Shown piece by piece: positions 1 through 8,396 of a stretch of 64,000 nt of DNA (position 1 is the stretch's first letter; each line of letters begins with the position of its first letter). Source of the DNA: Luteimonas yindakuii. GTDB lineage: Bacteria; Pseudomonadota; Gammaproteobacteria; Xanthomonadales; Xanthomonadaceae. The notes beneath the pieces are model-generated. The model worked only from the letters and a program-made list of their open reading frames with translations. It made no database searches and was not told the origin of the DNA. The position numbers and the translations under genes were made by a program. Location of the stretch: contig NZ_CP039383.2 of NCBI RefSeq assembly GCF_004803715.2, positions 1,364,001-1,428,000 on the forward strand, written 5' to 3'.

Positions 1-43
1 TCCGTAACCGCGCGATGCGGCTAGAAGATTGATTCAAGAAGAA

Positions 44-2854
44 ATGCCAAGCCCCCCGTCTGAAATCGTCGTCGGCAATTTGCCAGGTCAGCGCAGGATG
101 CTGGATGTCGTTCGTGGGGCATTTCGCTCCGCGCGTGACGTCTCGATCGCCGTGTCGTTCTTCCGCTATAGCGGCCTTGGGTTGGTGGCGGATGAACTTA
201 GGGCGCTTGAGCAACGCGGAGGGACTCTGCGGCTTCTTGTCTCGACCTACATGTGCGTGACACAGCCTGATGCACTGCGTGCTGTGCTTCGATTTCCGAA
301 TGTCACCGCGCGTTTGCACCTTGCATGTTTGGAAGGAGCGAAGAGCCAAGGATTCCACGCAAAAATGTACGTCATCGATGAGCCGTCCGAATGCTGGGTT
401 GGCTCGTCGAACTTCACGAAGGGTGGCTTGTCGACCAACATCGAAGCCAACTTGCGTCATGCGGGAGCAGTTGAGGTTTCAGCCGCACAGACACTGTTTG
501 AGCAGTTGTGGTCTCGCGATGATGCAGTGCCGCTGACCATGGAAGTGATCGAGACCTACGAGAGAAGCATCCCCAAGCAGGTCTCCCTTGCTCCTCCGAG
601 CGGGCGCTCCCTGCTCGATGTGCAGGGCACCTACAACGCCCACGTAAAACCGAACGCCGCCCAAGCGGAAGCGTTAGACCGCCTGAAGGAGCTGCGTGAG
701 AGCGGTGAGCGGCGTGCCGCGATCGTCGCGGCACCGGGTATCGGCAAGACGTTTCTCGCTGCCTTCGATGCAAGGGCACGCAACGCAAGATCGCTGTTGT
801 TTCTGTCCAATCGCCTAGAACATCTGACTCAAGCGCTACGCACCTTCCAGCAGGTGTTCGGCAACAGCCGCATCTTCGGTGAGGTTTTCGGCGGACAAGC
901 GGAGGCTCAAGCCGACTTCGTGTTCGCGACGGTGAGCTCTGCGAGCAACAGTACTGCGCTGCTGGAGCGTGAATTCGACTACGTCGTCGTGGACGAGTTT
1001 CACCACGCTGCTGCGAAGTCCTACCGAGCGCTTATCGATCGGCTGTCGCCCAGATTTTTGCTGGGCTTGACGGCTACACCAGAGCGGCAAGATGGACACG
1101 ATGTACTGGCCCTATGCGACTACAACGTCGCCTACGAAGTACGTCTCGTCGAAGCAATCAACCGCGGTTGGTTGCTGCCGTTCCACTACTTCGGGGTATC
1201 CGACGACAGCGTCAATTACAGCGCTATCCCATGGCGTAGCGGATTCGACCCAGAGCAGCTGGAAATTGCGCTGATGGTCGAGGCGCGCGTCGACGCCATG
1301 CTCGAACAATGCCGGCTCCGTGGCTTCGACGGACCGAAGCGTGTCGCAGTGGGGTTCTGTGCAGGCGTCCGGCATGCGCGCTACATGGCCGACGCACTGG
1401 TGAGGCGCGGCCTGGAGGCACGCGCGGTCACTGGGGCTGATAGCGTCGCGGAACGCGAGGCGATCTACGCGCGGCTGCAAGACCCATCGGACCCGTTGGA
1501 GTGGCTTTTCGTTGCTGATGTGCTGAACGAAGGTGTGGACCTGCCAGCGATCAACTGTCTCGTGTTCCTGCGTCCAACCGAATCCGCGACCATCTTCATC
1601 CAGCAGCTCGGCCGTGGACTTCGGCTGACCCCGCATTCGGAAGTTCTGACGGTGCTCGACTTCGTTGGGCACCACCGCACGGCGTGGCTCGCAGTCGAAG
1701 CACTGAACGACAGGGCCGCGCCTATAGGGCCGACGACCGTACGCGAGCTCGACATCACGCCGCCAGAGGGATGCGAGATCGTGCTGGATGCTCGCACGGT
1801 CGAGATTCTGGAAAAGGTTCGGCGTTTCGCCCCCTCCCGCAAAGACGTGTGCCTCGCCACGTACAAGCGCCTCAAGGAGGAGCTGGACATTGCAAGGCCA
1901 CATCTAGTCGACCTCTTGTCTGACCCGGGGATGCCGACGCCCTCCGACGTGCGCACGGCTTTCGGTAGCTGGATCGGAGTGCGATTGGCTGCTGGTGACA
2001 CGGAGCCGTGGGAGAGCCGAATTGCAGTGGGCGGCCCCGCGTTCGATCTGTTGCTTGCCGCCGAGAAGGACTGGCAGGCACAGCGCGTCTACGCGTATGC
2101 CGCTCTGTGGGGCATGTGCGCCAGGCCGGACGATCCTATGTCGGGCTACGAGGCCTTCTACGCGCGCTTTCCGCGCTGGCAAGTCGAGTACAAGCCATTT
2201 GCAGAGTCGAAGGTCGCCGAGACTTTGAAGCGCAAGCTCGGCGAACTCTTTGACGGGACGAGGCTGGTGGACACCGTCTTGCGCGAGATCCCGAGCGACT
2301 GCCTGCTGGCGGAAGTAGAAGGGCGCCTGCAGTACACGCTGGAGAATGACTTCCGACTCCGCCATGGCGGCGTCCTACGACGACCTGCAGATCTTGGGTT
2401 GCATCGCAGCTATAGCCGACCGGAGATCGTGAACCACTTTGGAAACCAGTACGACCCGGCGCGTCATAACAAGGGCGTGCTTCGCTTCGAGATAGAAGGC
2501 GGGCACACGGTCATCATCACCAAGCTCGATACGAGTGGCGCGGTCCAGCGACATCAGTATGTCAACGCGCTTGTGGGTGCTTCCCGGTTTCTTTGGACGA
2601 GCCAAAACCAGCAGGCGCAGGACAACAGCTCAGGCCGGGAGATCCTCGAGCATCGGCAACGGGGCAACACCTTGCATCTGTTCGTCCAACCGGGATCCCA
2701 TAGCCCTGCAACGTATCTCGGTGTCGTCGATGTGGCAGCGGTTGAGGGCGACCGCCCAATGCGCGTGACCTTTGACTTGCGGCATGTCGTACCGCCGGCT
2801 GTGCTAGCGCAACTAGGCGCCGGAGACCCCTCACTGGAGATTCGCAAGGGCTGA
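44..2854 (+). CDS. PLD-nuclease / DEAD-helicase / DUF3427 fusion protein
   Basis: A 936-residue protein (numbering below starts from the TTG at 29, five codons earlier). Residues about 20-165 form a phospholipase-D-like domain with one HKD-type motif, H110, K112 and D117, followed by GSSNFTKGG at 125-133. Residues about 205-545 form a superfamily 2 helicase: Walker A APGIGKT at 235-241, DEFH box at 322-325, motif III in LTATPER near 350, and motif VI QQLGRGLR near 525-532. The rest resembles DUF3427. This architecture is known as a cytoplasmic DNA-acting ATPase, often on mobile or defence-related DNA; that role is inferred here. ATG 44 was preferred because AAGAAG precedes it; TTG 29 is possible. 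A stop in frame at position 5 shows the gene is complete. Codon use is visibly less GC-rich than in most of the window. A short gene follows 46 nt downstream. Confidence 0.88.
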   Translation: MPSPPSEIVVGNLPGQRRMLDVVRGAFRSARDVSIAVSFFRYSGLGLVADELRALEQRGGTLRLLVSTYMCVTQPDALRAVLRFPNVTARLHLACLEGAKSQGFHAKMYVIDEPSECWVGSSNFTKGGLSTNIEANLRHAGAVEVSAAQTLFEQLWSRDDAVPLTMEVIETYERSIPKQVSLAPPSGRSLLDVQGTYNAHVKPNAAQAEALDRLKELRESGERRAAIVAAPGIGKTFLAAFDARARNARSLLFLSNRLEHLTQALRTFQQVFGNSRIFGEVFGGQAEAQADFVFATVSSASNSTALLEREFDYVVVDEFHHAAAKSYRALIDRLSPRFLLGLTATPERQDGHDVLALCDYNVAYEVRLVEAINRGWLLPFHYFGVSDDSVNYSAIPWRSGFDPEQLEIALMVEARVDAMLEQCRLRGFDGPKRVAVGFCAGVRHARYMADALVRRGLEARAVTGADSVAEREAIYARLQDPSDPLEWLFVADVLNEGVDLPAINCLVFLRPTESATIFIQQLGRGLRLTPHSEVLTVLDFVGHHRTAWLAVEALNDRAAPIGPTTVRELDITPPEGCEIVLDARTVEILEKVRRFAPSRKDVCLATYKRLKEELDIARPHLVDLLSDPGMPTPSDVRTAFGSWIGVRLAAGDTEPWESRIAVGGPAFDLLLAAEKDWQAQRVYAYAALWGMCARPDDPMSGYEAFYARFPRWQVEYKPFAESKVAETLKRKLGELFDGTRLVDTVLREIPSDCLLAEVEGRLQYTLENDFRLRHGGVLRRPADLGLHRSYSRPEIVNHFGNQYDPARHNKGVLRFEIEGGHTVIITKLDTSGAVQRHQYVNALVGASRFLWTSQNQQAQDNSSGREILEHRQRGNTLHLFVQPGSHSPATYLGVVDVAAVEGDRPMRVTFDLRHVVPPAVLAQLGAGDPSLEIRKG

Positions 2855-2900
2855 GACTGCGCCAGGCCAGGCTGGCTTCCCGCATTAGGAGAGCCATCTC

Positions 2901-3269
2901 ATGGAGCAGCCATCTAGCATCTTCGAATACTTCTATCGCGACGCCGGCAACTTCACGACGACAGGTCGGCTTCGCTTGTCGGGCATCGACGATGCGGCCG
3001 ATGCCGAAATTAGGCGTTGTCTAGACTGGGGTCACCAATTCGTCGCAGAGCAGGTGGGCGTCCCATCGTTGTGTAGAGAGCACTGGGAGTCCGTCGGCGA
3101 CGGACCGTCCGATCTCGATCACGCGTATCACGAGTTCGGCGGGTTGCGGCCGGCCACTCCAGAGGACGCGACACTTGCCGTGTGGGGGCCCGTGAAGGCG
3201 ATGGTGAGCCGCATGCGATCAGCGGCCGGGAAGTGGGACGTCACCCTCTCGCCGAACTGCGATTTGTAG
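2901..3269 (+). CDS. Small hypothetical protein downstream of the helicase
   Basis: A 122-residue soluble protein that I do not recognise. It has no signal peptide and no membrane segment; it is acidic, with an aromatic N-terminus (FEYFYRDAG). A ribosome binding site (AGGAG) lies 9-13 nt before the ATG. It follows the helicase by 46 nt on the same strand and shares its lower-GC codon use, so the two are probably co-transcribed and arrived together. A partner role with the helicase is inference only. Confidence 0.7.
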   Translation: MEQPSSIFEYFYRDAGNFTTTGRLRLSGIDDAADAEIRRCLDWGHQFVAEQVGVPSLCREHWESVGDGPSDLDHAYHEFGGLRPATPEDATLAVWGPVKAMVSRMRSAAGKWDVTLSPNCDL

Positions 3270-3491
3270 CTGAGAGGTCGCCGCTCGGCGCCGGCGACTT
3301 CCTACTTCCGATTCGGAAAAATCCGACTGCACAGTCAGCATTTCAGTGCACCCCGTCGCCGAAATCCCCCTTGACCCTCTGCGATACTCGCTCCCGCTCC
3401 GTCGCCCTTGGCACGGATGTACGCCACGGATCGGCGGGGCAGGGATGCGCGGGCGGGCGCCCGCGTGACGACCACACGGAAGCATAGGGAG

Positions 3492-4403
3492 ATGGATGTG
3501 TCGCAGAACCTGATTTCACTGGATGTCACGGACGAGCAGGTGCAGGGCGTGCTGGCCGCGCTCGGGCAGATCGAGGCGGCGTTGCCGGACCTGTTGTCGA
3601 TGGAAACCGGCGACCGCCGCGGGCTGATGCTGATGGGCCCGAAGTCACGTCTGGGGCCCGCAGATCCGACCAACTGCGAGCAGGCTTCCGGGTATCGGCG
3701 CGCTTCCGCACCCAAGGTCCCACGCCTTGTACCGCTCGTTCGTCGGTCCTGCCGAATCAGCCTGCTCGCCCTCACTGCAGTCGTGCTTATGGGGTGCAAT
3801 CGACAGCCGCCGGCTGCGCAGCCGGAGGAGTTGGAGCCGCACAGCAGCTTCGAGGTGGGCTACCGCCCCTCGATGAACACTGCCCACGCGGTGGCGAATC
3901 GGTTGCAGGGCAGTGGTCTGGGCCTCGAAGGTATCCAGGTGCCGGGCTATGCCGATCTCGAGTTCTTCCCGATCACCCGGCCCGATATGTTTGAGGAGTC
4001 GCCGGCAATGCAGCGGCTGCGCCGCAGCGAACAGCCACCGGATCTCGCCGACATCGACTTCGACACTCAGTTCGCCTTCCTCGTGGCGCATCCGGGAGGG
4101 AACTCATACGCCAATCTGCGCAGTGGCCAGATGGCGCAGTTCTTCTCGGATGTGGCGGTGTCCTATACCGACGAGGCCGTGGTGTTGCACCTCGAGGCCA
4201 GCCGGCTCGGCACGCTTGACCCAGTAGCGGCGATGTCCGGCGGGTGGGCCGGGGACATTTACGCGGTGCCGCGGCGCGATCGCGGACAGGTCGAGGTGCA
4301 TCTCGACGATCAGGTGTATCGGTATTCGCTGATCGACGGCTTCGGCTTCGACTCCAGCGCAGGTACCGGTGCAGATGCGGAGAAGGATGGGCCTGCCAAC
4401 TGA
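3492..4403 (+). CDS. Chimeric ORF: truncated soluble N-terminus joined to a lipoprotein
   Basis: A single open frame of 303 codons made of two unlike parts. Residues 1-52 look like the start of a soluble xanthomonad family in which an RRGLM-xMG-KS stretch normally leads into a longer helical body; that body is absent. From about residue 85 a lipoprotein-like signal begins (SLLALTAVVLMGC, with Cys at codon 3795-3797). A plausible exported domain of about 200 residues follows. No ATG, GTG or TTG in a sensible position precedes the signal, so the lipoprotein seems to have lost its own start in a deletion or recombination near 3650. An ATG at 3408 in the same frame is also open but lacks family support. 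It may be a live fusion, an internally initiated lipoprotein, or a remnant. It sits at the head of a run of small lipoproteins. Confidence 0.5.
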   Translation: MDVSQNLISLDVTDEQVQGVLAALGQIEAALPDLLSMETGDRRGLMLMGPKSRLGPADPTNCEQASGYRRASAPKVPRLVPLVRRSCRISLLALTAVVLMGCNRQPPAAQPEELEPHSSFEVGYRPSMNTAHAVANRLQGSGLGLEGIQVPGYADLEFFPITRPDMFEESPAMQRLRRSEQPPDLADIDFDTQFAFLVAHPGGNSYANLRSGQMAQFFSDVAVSYTDEAVVLHLEASRLGTLDPVAAMSGGWAGDIYAVPRRDRGQVEVHLDDQVYRYSLIDGFGFDSSAGTGADAEKDGPAN

Positions 4404-4468
4404 CCGGCCCGCGGCCAGCTCGCGGGGCGAGCGCCGACTTCTCGTCGGCACCGGCTTTGGAGACGACG

Positions 4469-4933
4469 ATGTCTATGCGCATGACACCATTTCCCGAAAG
4501 CCTGCTGGCGAAGGCCAGGGTCTCTATGCTGGTGACGATGACGCTGCTTGGATCCGCATGCCATGGCAGCGTGCTACGCGCCCCTGAGTTCAGGGTGGTG
4601 GAAGTAGGCGGTGTGGAAACCGATCCGGCTTCGTCCGCGCCCGAGTATGCGGGGCAATGCAGGAGCTGGACGATGGACGTGGAGTCAGTGTCCGCTTTCT
4701 TCGTACTGAGTGAGCGGATCAGCTCTCGCCAGTATCACCATGACTTTGAGGCCGCGCCGTGCAGGGTGAGGGGTGTGGTGCGGTATGGCGACGAAGACTG
4801 GCGATTCCAGGTCAACGGTGCGGCAAAGGGCGCATGGACAAATGGTTCTCAAACCATCTACTTCGGGTGCACTCAGGACGCCTGCTCGCGGGTCGTGATG
4901 TGGCAACACGTGCCGATGGATGCAGTCGATTGA
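4469..4933 (+). CDS. Small lipoprotein, unknown function
   Basis: A 154-residue protein with a lipoprotein-type signal ending in LLGSAC, then a polar exported domain with four Cys residues that could form disulfides (GQC, APC, FGC and DAC contexts). I do not recognise the family. The start was chosen at ATG 4469 because it gives a normal signal sequence; the frame is open further upstream but reads as non-coding. It lies between two other envelope genes in a stretch that ends at a PAAR effector, so a role as an orphan immunity-like lipoprotein is possible but unproven. Confidence 0.6.
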   Translation: MSMRMTPFPESLLAKARVSMLVTMTLLGSACHGSVLRAPEFRVVEVGGVETDPASSAPEYAGQCRSWTMDVESVSAFFVLSERISSRQYHHDFEAAPCRVRGVVRYGDEDWRFQVNGAAKGAWTNGSQTIYFGCTQDACSRVVMWQHVPMDAVD

Positions 4934-5071
4934 TGCATCGACAAGAAGTTTTTCCGGCCGAGTGGCGCGGCACCGGTCCAGGCAGCATACGAATGGCGGC
5001 TCTTTTATCCTCGATCTGCCAGTACGGGGTGAAACGCATTTCCGGTAAGGCCCAACTTCAGAGACGGAACT

Positions 5072-5404
5072 ATGGAACCAGCTGATCACCCAGGGGCTGT
5101 GCACGCGAACTCTGCGGAAGGGCCGACTGGCAGCTGGGCCGTTTGGTGTTTCGTTGGCCTGCTGTTGTCCACCATGGTGGGGGTGATTGGTATCCATTTT
5201 TTCGTGGGCAATGGGTCGTTTGCACGTGCTGGGGCGTTGTTACTCGTCATGGGAACAACCGGCCTGCTTGCGCCTTTGCTGTCCATCACCGCATTTGCTC
5301 AATATCTGGCACGGGGTCGGGTCGGAGCGCGTCATGCTCTTTGGGGTGGTCTGATGCTGGGTTTGCTTGGCGGATGCGTCTGGTTGGTCATACTGGGCGC
5401 ATGA
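5072..5404 (+). CDS. Small inner-membrane protein with three helices
   Basis: A 110-residue protein with three predicted membrane helices, at residues about 22-45, 52-78 and 89-108, after a short polar N-terminus. No domain recognised. It has no strong ribosome binding site beyond GGAAC before the ATG. It ends 54 nt from the opposite-strand immunity-like pseudogene, so the two are convergent. Confidence 0.6.
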   Translation: MEPADHPGAVHANSAEGPTGSWAVWCFVGLLLSTMVGVIGIHFFVGNGSFARAGALLLVMGTTGLLAPLLSITAFAQYLARGRVGARHALWGGLMLGLLGGCVWLVILGA

Positions 5405-5458
5405 TGTTCCGGCTGGGGGGCAACCACGGTTGCGGTGCGCTGACTCTCTTCGGGTCGG

Positions 5459-5996
5459 CTAGCGGGACGAGTACCCACTCGCTGCAGGCGTCCCGCAGAC
5501 GCTCCAGTCGAGTTCGCCGCGGATCCGCGGCACCAGCACGCCTCGCACCGCCGCCCCATGCTCCACCAGGCAGAAGTCCGCTTCATATTGGCGCAGCACC
5601 GTGGGGTCGCCCCGGCCCGCGGGGTTGGCGATATCGCCGGTGATATGCACGCCATAGCGGGGCGCCGGGCCGCAGTGTCTCGTCAGGCAATCCATCGCGC
5701 GGGTGAGTTCCAACCCCGGCGTGATAAAGGCACTCGCCGTGGCGGAGGCGCGTCCCCCCACCCGGGCTGTCCCATTGCAGCACGGGCACCCAACCATCTT
5801 CGGCCAGGAGGTTGACAGTCATGGAAGTCACCACGGGCGGGCTGCGTCTGGATTCCTCGGAGTTGGGGATCGAGAAGCACACGCCGGCCCGATCGAGCGA
5901 GACGGCCGCGGCCTGGTAGGTGCCACGCGGTTGCGTGCACCCGCCGATGCTGGGAAGCGCCAGCAGATGGTGCCGAGAACCGTTCCATCCAGACAT
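5459..5996 (-). pseudogene. Frameshifted copy of the immunity-like lipoprotein
   Basis: This is a close copy of the intact lipoprotein gene at 6559-7098, last in the PAAR unit. The first two thirds (lipobox context SIGGC, then TQPRGTYQAAAV) run in one frame. After LRPGA the reading continues in the next frame (RYGVHITGDIANPAG) to a TAG at 5459. Comparison of the two copies shows the cause: this one reads GCGGGGCGCC where the intact one reads GCGGGCGCC, one extra G near 5660. The signal-peptide start also differs (MSGWNGSRHH). The lesion is either a real inactivation or a sequencing slip in a G run. Confidence 0.8.
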
Positions 5997-6008
5997 GGTG
6001 GCCCCGGT

Positions 6009-6554
6009 TTATTGATCCACGTGCAGCGCAGGACCGTCGTCGGATTCGTGGCAGACGCTCCAGTCGAGCGCACCCCGGATCCGCGGGACCAGCGCGACCC
6101 GATACGCGCCCTGGCCGGTCGGCAGGATGCAGAAGTGGCGGCTGTAGCTGCGGCTGTGGGTGGCGTCGCCATCAGGCGATGGGTTCGGGACCTCTCCGTT
6201 GATCTCCACCACGTATCGCTCGCCGGGGCGGAGTGGAGGAGCTGCAAAGGAGGGTGAAGTGGCGGCTTGCGGCGCCTCTCCATAGCGAAGGCAACGATCG
6301 GGAGGCAGCACAGTCGGAGGTGCGACAGGCGTCGCCCAGTGCCAGAGGTCGACCCAGCCACCCCCGGTTTGCCGACTGACCGAGATCGCAGCGAGCACAG
6401 GTGCGGTGCGCCGGCTCTCTTCGGTATCGGCCACCGAGAAACATGCGGTATCGCCGACCCACGTCACCGTGGCGTGCTGATAGGTTCCGCGTGGTTGGTT
6501 GCACCCTGCCGCGAGTGGCAGCAGGGCAAGAAGCAGCATTGGTGCCCGCATCAT
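6009..6554 (-). CDS. Immunity-like lipoprotein, diverged paralogue
   Basis: A 181-residue lipoprotein with signal LLLALLPLAAGC. It is a diverged paralogue of the protein encoded at 6559-7098: both carry NQPRGTYQ or TQPRGTYQ after the lipid Cys, CFS...EESRR, an RPGE/RPGA-RY-V-I-GE segment, FC, and a C-terminal LVPRIRG-LDWSVC. It starts 4 nt after the stop of that gene, so it belongs to the same transcript as the PAAR effector. Location in the periplasm on a lipid anchor fits protection against an effector acting there. The immunity role is inferred from position and multiplicity, not from a known family. Confidence 0.75.
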   Translation of the reverse strand: MMRAPMLLLALLPLAAGCNQPRGTYQHATVTWVGDTACFSVADTEESRRTAPVLAAISVSRQTGGGWVDLWHWATPVAPPTVLPPDRCLRYGEAPQAATSPSFAAPPLRPGERYVVEINGEVPNPSPDGDATHSRSYSRHFCILPTGQGAYRVALVPRIRGALDWSVCHESDDGPALHVDQ

Positions 6555-6558
6555 TCGG

Positions 6559-7098
6559 TCACCTTTTAGCGGCGGAGTGCCCGCTCTCCGCAGGCGTCTC
6601 GCAGACGCTCCAGTCGAGTTCGCCGCGGGTCCGCGGCACCAGCTCGATTCGCATCGACGCCGCATGCTCCACAAGGCAGAAGTCCGCTTCATATCGGCGC
6701 AGCACCGTAGGGTCGCCCCGGCCCGCGGGGTTGGCGATTTCGCCGGTGATATCCACGCCATAGCGGGCGCCGGGCCGCAGTGTCTCGTCGGGCAGTCCAT
6801 CGCGCGGGTGAATCTCAACCCTGGCGCGATAAAGACACTCGCCGGGGCGGAGGCGCGTCCCCCCGCCCGGGCTGTCCCATTGCAGCACCGGCACCCAGCC
6901 ATCGTCGGCTAGGCGGCTGACAGTCAAGGAAGTCACCTCGGGCGTGCTGCGTCTGGATTCCTCGGAATCGGGGATCGAGAAGCAGACGCCAGCCCGATCG
7001 AAGGAGACAGCCGCGGCCTGGTAGGTGCCCCGTGGTTGTGTACATCCGCCAATGCCGGGGAGCGCCAGGAGTATGGCGCCGAGCAGGATGGGCCTCAT
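6559..7098 (-). CDS. Immunity-like lipoprotein directly after the PAAR effector
   Basis: A 179-residue lipoprotein with signal ILLALPGIGGC, then a periplasmic domain with conserved Cys pairs (VCFS, ECLY, DFC, SVC). Its ATG overlaps the stop of the PAAR effector gene in an ATGA, which implies translational coupling; that arrangement is typical of effector-immunity pairs. A nearly identical but frameshifted copy lies at 5459-5996 and a diverged one at 6009-6554. I know of no named family. The proposed job is blocking the zinc-protease domain of the neighbour in the periplasm. Confidence 0.78.
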   Translation of the reverse strand: MRPILLGAILLALPGIGGCTQPRGTYQAAAVSFDRAGVCFSIPDSEESRRSTPEVTSLTVSRLADDGWVPVLQWDSPGGGTRLRPGECLYRARVEIHPRDGLPDETLRPGARYGVDITGEIANPAGRGDPTVLRRYEADFCLVEHAASMRIELVPRTRGELDWSVCETPAESGHSAAKR

Positions 7099-8279
7099 TC
7101 GGTCACCTTCGGCAGGTTGTCCGTCGCGGCAGGGTCGGAAAGAAAATCCCGCAATGTCCTTTCATATAACGGCAGCACGTCTCGCATGGTGTGGTACCTC
7201 GGTTCGCTTACATTCCGCTGGCCTTGGCGGAACCTGATGAGGAAGTAATCCGCGAGGAGGTTCCCTTGCGCCTCCAGGTTGTAGTCGCATAGCAACTTGT
7301 TGGCTGTCAGTTCATAGCGATAGGACATGTTGGGTCGGACACCCCGGATCCGCTTGAGGGGGTAGCCCAACTGGTATTGCCATACATGCGTCATCTCGTG
7401 CACGAAGAGATGTTGCCGGGGGAGCCGCTCGCGCGAAAAATCGGCCGAGAACAGGTTGCCCGGAAGGAAGATCTGGCCGTTCGGCGCCGTCGCGGTGTCG
7501 TCCGGTTGGAAGCCGAACAGCAGCCAGTAACCGTGGTTGTGGAGCTTCACCGCGCTGTAGTCGACCGCGGTACCGAACAGAGGGCGAAGCAGGGCGATCT
7601 CGCCTTCGGTCAATCCTCGATCCCTGGCGCGCGTCGTCGCCCGGTGCGTCGAGGTACTCAGGCCCGCCGGGCTGGTGCTTGCACCGTCAAGATCGATCGA
7701 TACGGGCTGCGCGGACGGAAGGCTGCCACAGCAGGCCGGAAGTGCATGGGGAGTGTCGAGCTCCGCACGCAGGATGGCGACCGGGTGCTCGGTGTGCACC
7801 CGGGCACTGCGACCTTCCTGATCGGCAGTGCCTTGCAGGATGGTGCCGTCGGCGAGGTGGAGGGTGTAGGCGATGTTCGCCAGCGGCTCCCCCGTGGGGC
7901 CAAGGAACTCGATCTGCTCATCGCAACCGGTGGATAGCCCGGCCGCGGCCTCCAGGATCGAATCCTGCGGCCGGGTGACAGCGGGTCGAAGAGAACGTCC
8001 TTCTTCGGAACCCGGGTCAAGGAACACCCGGGGCTGCACCACGGCGACGATCCTGCATCCGCAGGCCAGGGCGCTGCCGTGCAGGGCCACCGGATGTCCA
8101 TCAACGGTCGTGGATACGTCCCCATCCACGATAGGGAAGGCCCCCTGGTGCTGCGGGCATGTCGCCTTGTCGGTGACACGCGCGACGGGCCTGCCTTCGA
8201 TATCGGTAAAGGGCGAACCGGTGATGACCTTGCCGCCGCTCGTGGTCGCATCGCCAACAACAGCCCACATCCGTGTCAT
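7095..8279 (-). CDS. PAAR-domain protein with C-terminal HExxH metallopeptidase (probable T6SS effector)
   Basis: A 394-residue protein. Residues 1-85 are a PAAR domain (repeated G-V-I-GSPF and DG-PVA-HG turns), which caps the VgrG spike of type VI secretion systems and carries cargo. Residues about 121-175 resemble a transthyretin-like linker (FLGPTGEPLANIAYTL). Residues about 223-385 form the toxin part, with HEMTH at 294-298 as zinc and catalytic residues, and NLEAQGNLLADYF downstream likely supplying the third ligand. PAAR or 'vgr-related' proteins with this HEMTHVWQ block are known in Xanthomonas and Burkholderia relatives. The P. aeruginosa VgrG2b toxin domain is a functional parallel, not a proven homologue. 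Start chosen at ATG 8279 after GGGAGGGGC. Candidate immunity lipoproteins follow in an operon. No T6SS structural genes are in the window. Confidence 0.85.
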   Translation of the reverse strand: MTRMWAVVGDATTSGGKVITGSPFTDIEGRPVARVTDKATCPQHQGAFPIVDGDVSTTVDGHPVALHGSALACGCRIVAVVQPRVFLDPGSEEGRSLRPAVTRPQDSILEAAAGLSTGCDEQIEFLGPTGEPLANIAYTLHLADGTILQGTADQEGRSARVHTEHPVAILRAELDTPHALPACCGSLPSAQPVSIDLDGASTSPAGLSTSTHRATTRARDRGLTEGEIALLRPLFGTAVDYSAVKLHNHGYWLLFGFQPDDTATAPNGQIFLPGNLFSADFSRERLPRQHLFVHEMTHVWQYQLGYPLKRIRGVRPNMSYRYELTANKLLCDYNLEAQGNLLADYFLIRFRQGQRNVSEPRYHTMRDVLPLYERTLRDFLSDPAATDNLPKVTE

Positions 8280-8396
8280 GTGCCCCTCCCTGGGAATTGA
8301 TCGCGGCCAGTGTCCCCGCGGGATCATGAGGCCGCAAGAGGTGCGCCACGCGCCTGGCCGGCCGGCCAGCGGCGAGCCGGGTGCTAGGCTGGGTCG

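Larger units (their letters stand above)
5459..7098 (-). repeat. Two near-identical direct copies flanking a diverged paralogue
   Basis: The segments 5470-5960 and 6585-7065 are direct repeats with long runs of identity at nucleotide level, for example around CGCAGACGCTCCAGTCGAG and GGCCCGCGGGGTTGGCGAT. They flank the diverged gene at 6009-6554. Recombination between them would delete the middle gene and one copy. Confidence 0.7.

Noticed and set aside
1-3300. A genomic-island boundary or att site for the helicase pair
   Set aside because: No tRNA, integrase or flanking direct repeat could be found, and the left side is outside the window.
4404-4468. GCCGAC-GTCGGC hairpin as a terminator between lipoprotein genes
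   Set aside because: The stem is only 6 bp and no T run follows; it could be chance in GC-rich DNA.
5459-8279. A full type VI secretion cluster
   Set aside because: Only PAAR cargo is present; no vgrG, hcp, tss or clpV gene is in the 64 kb.
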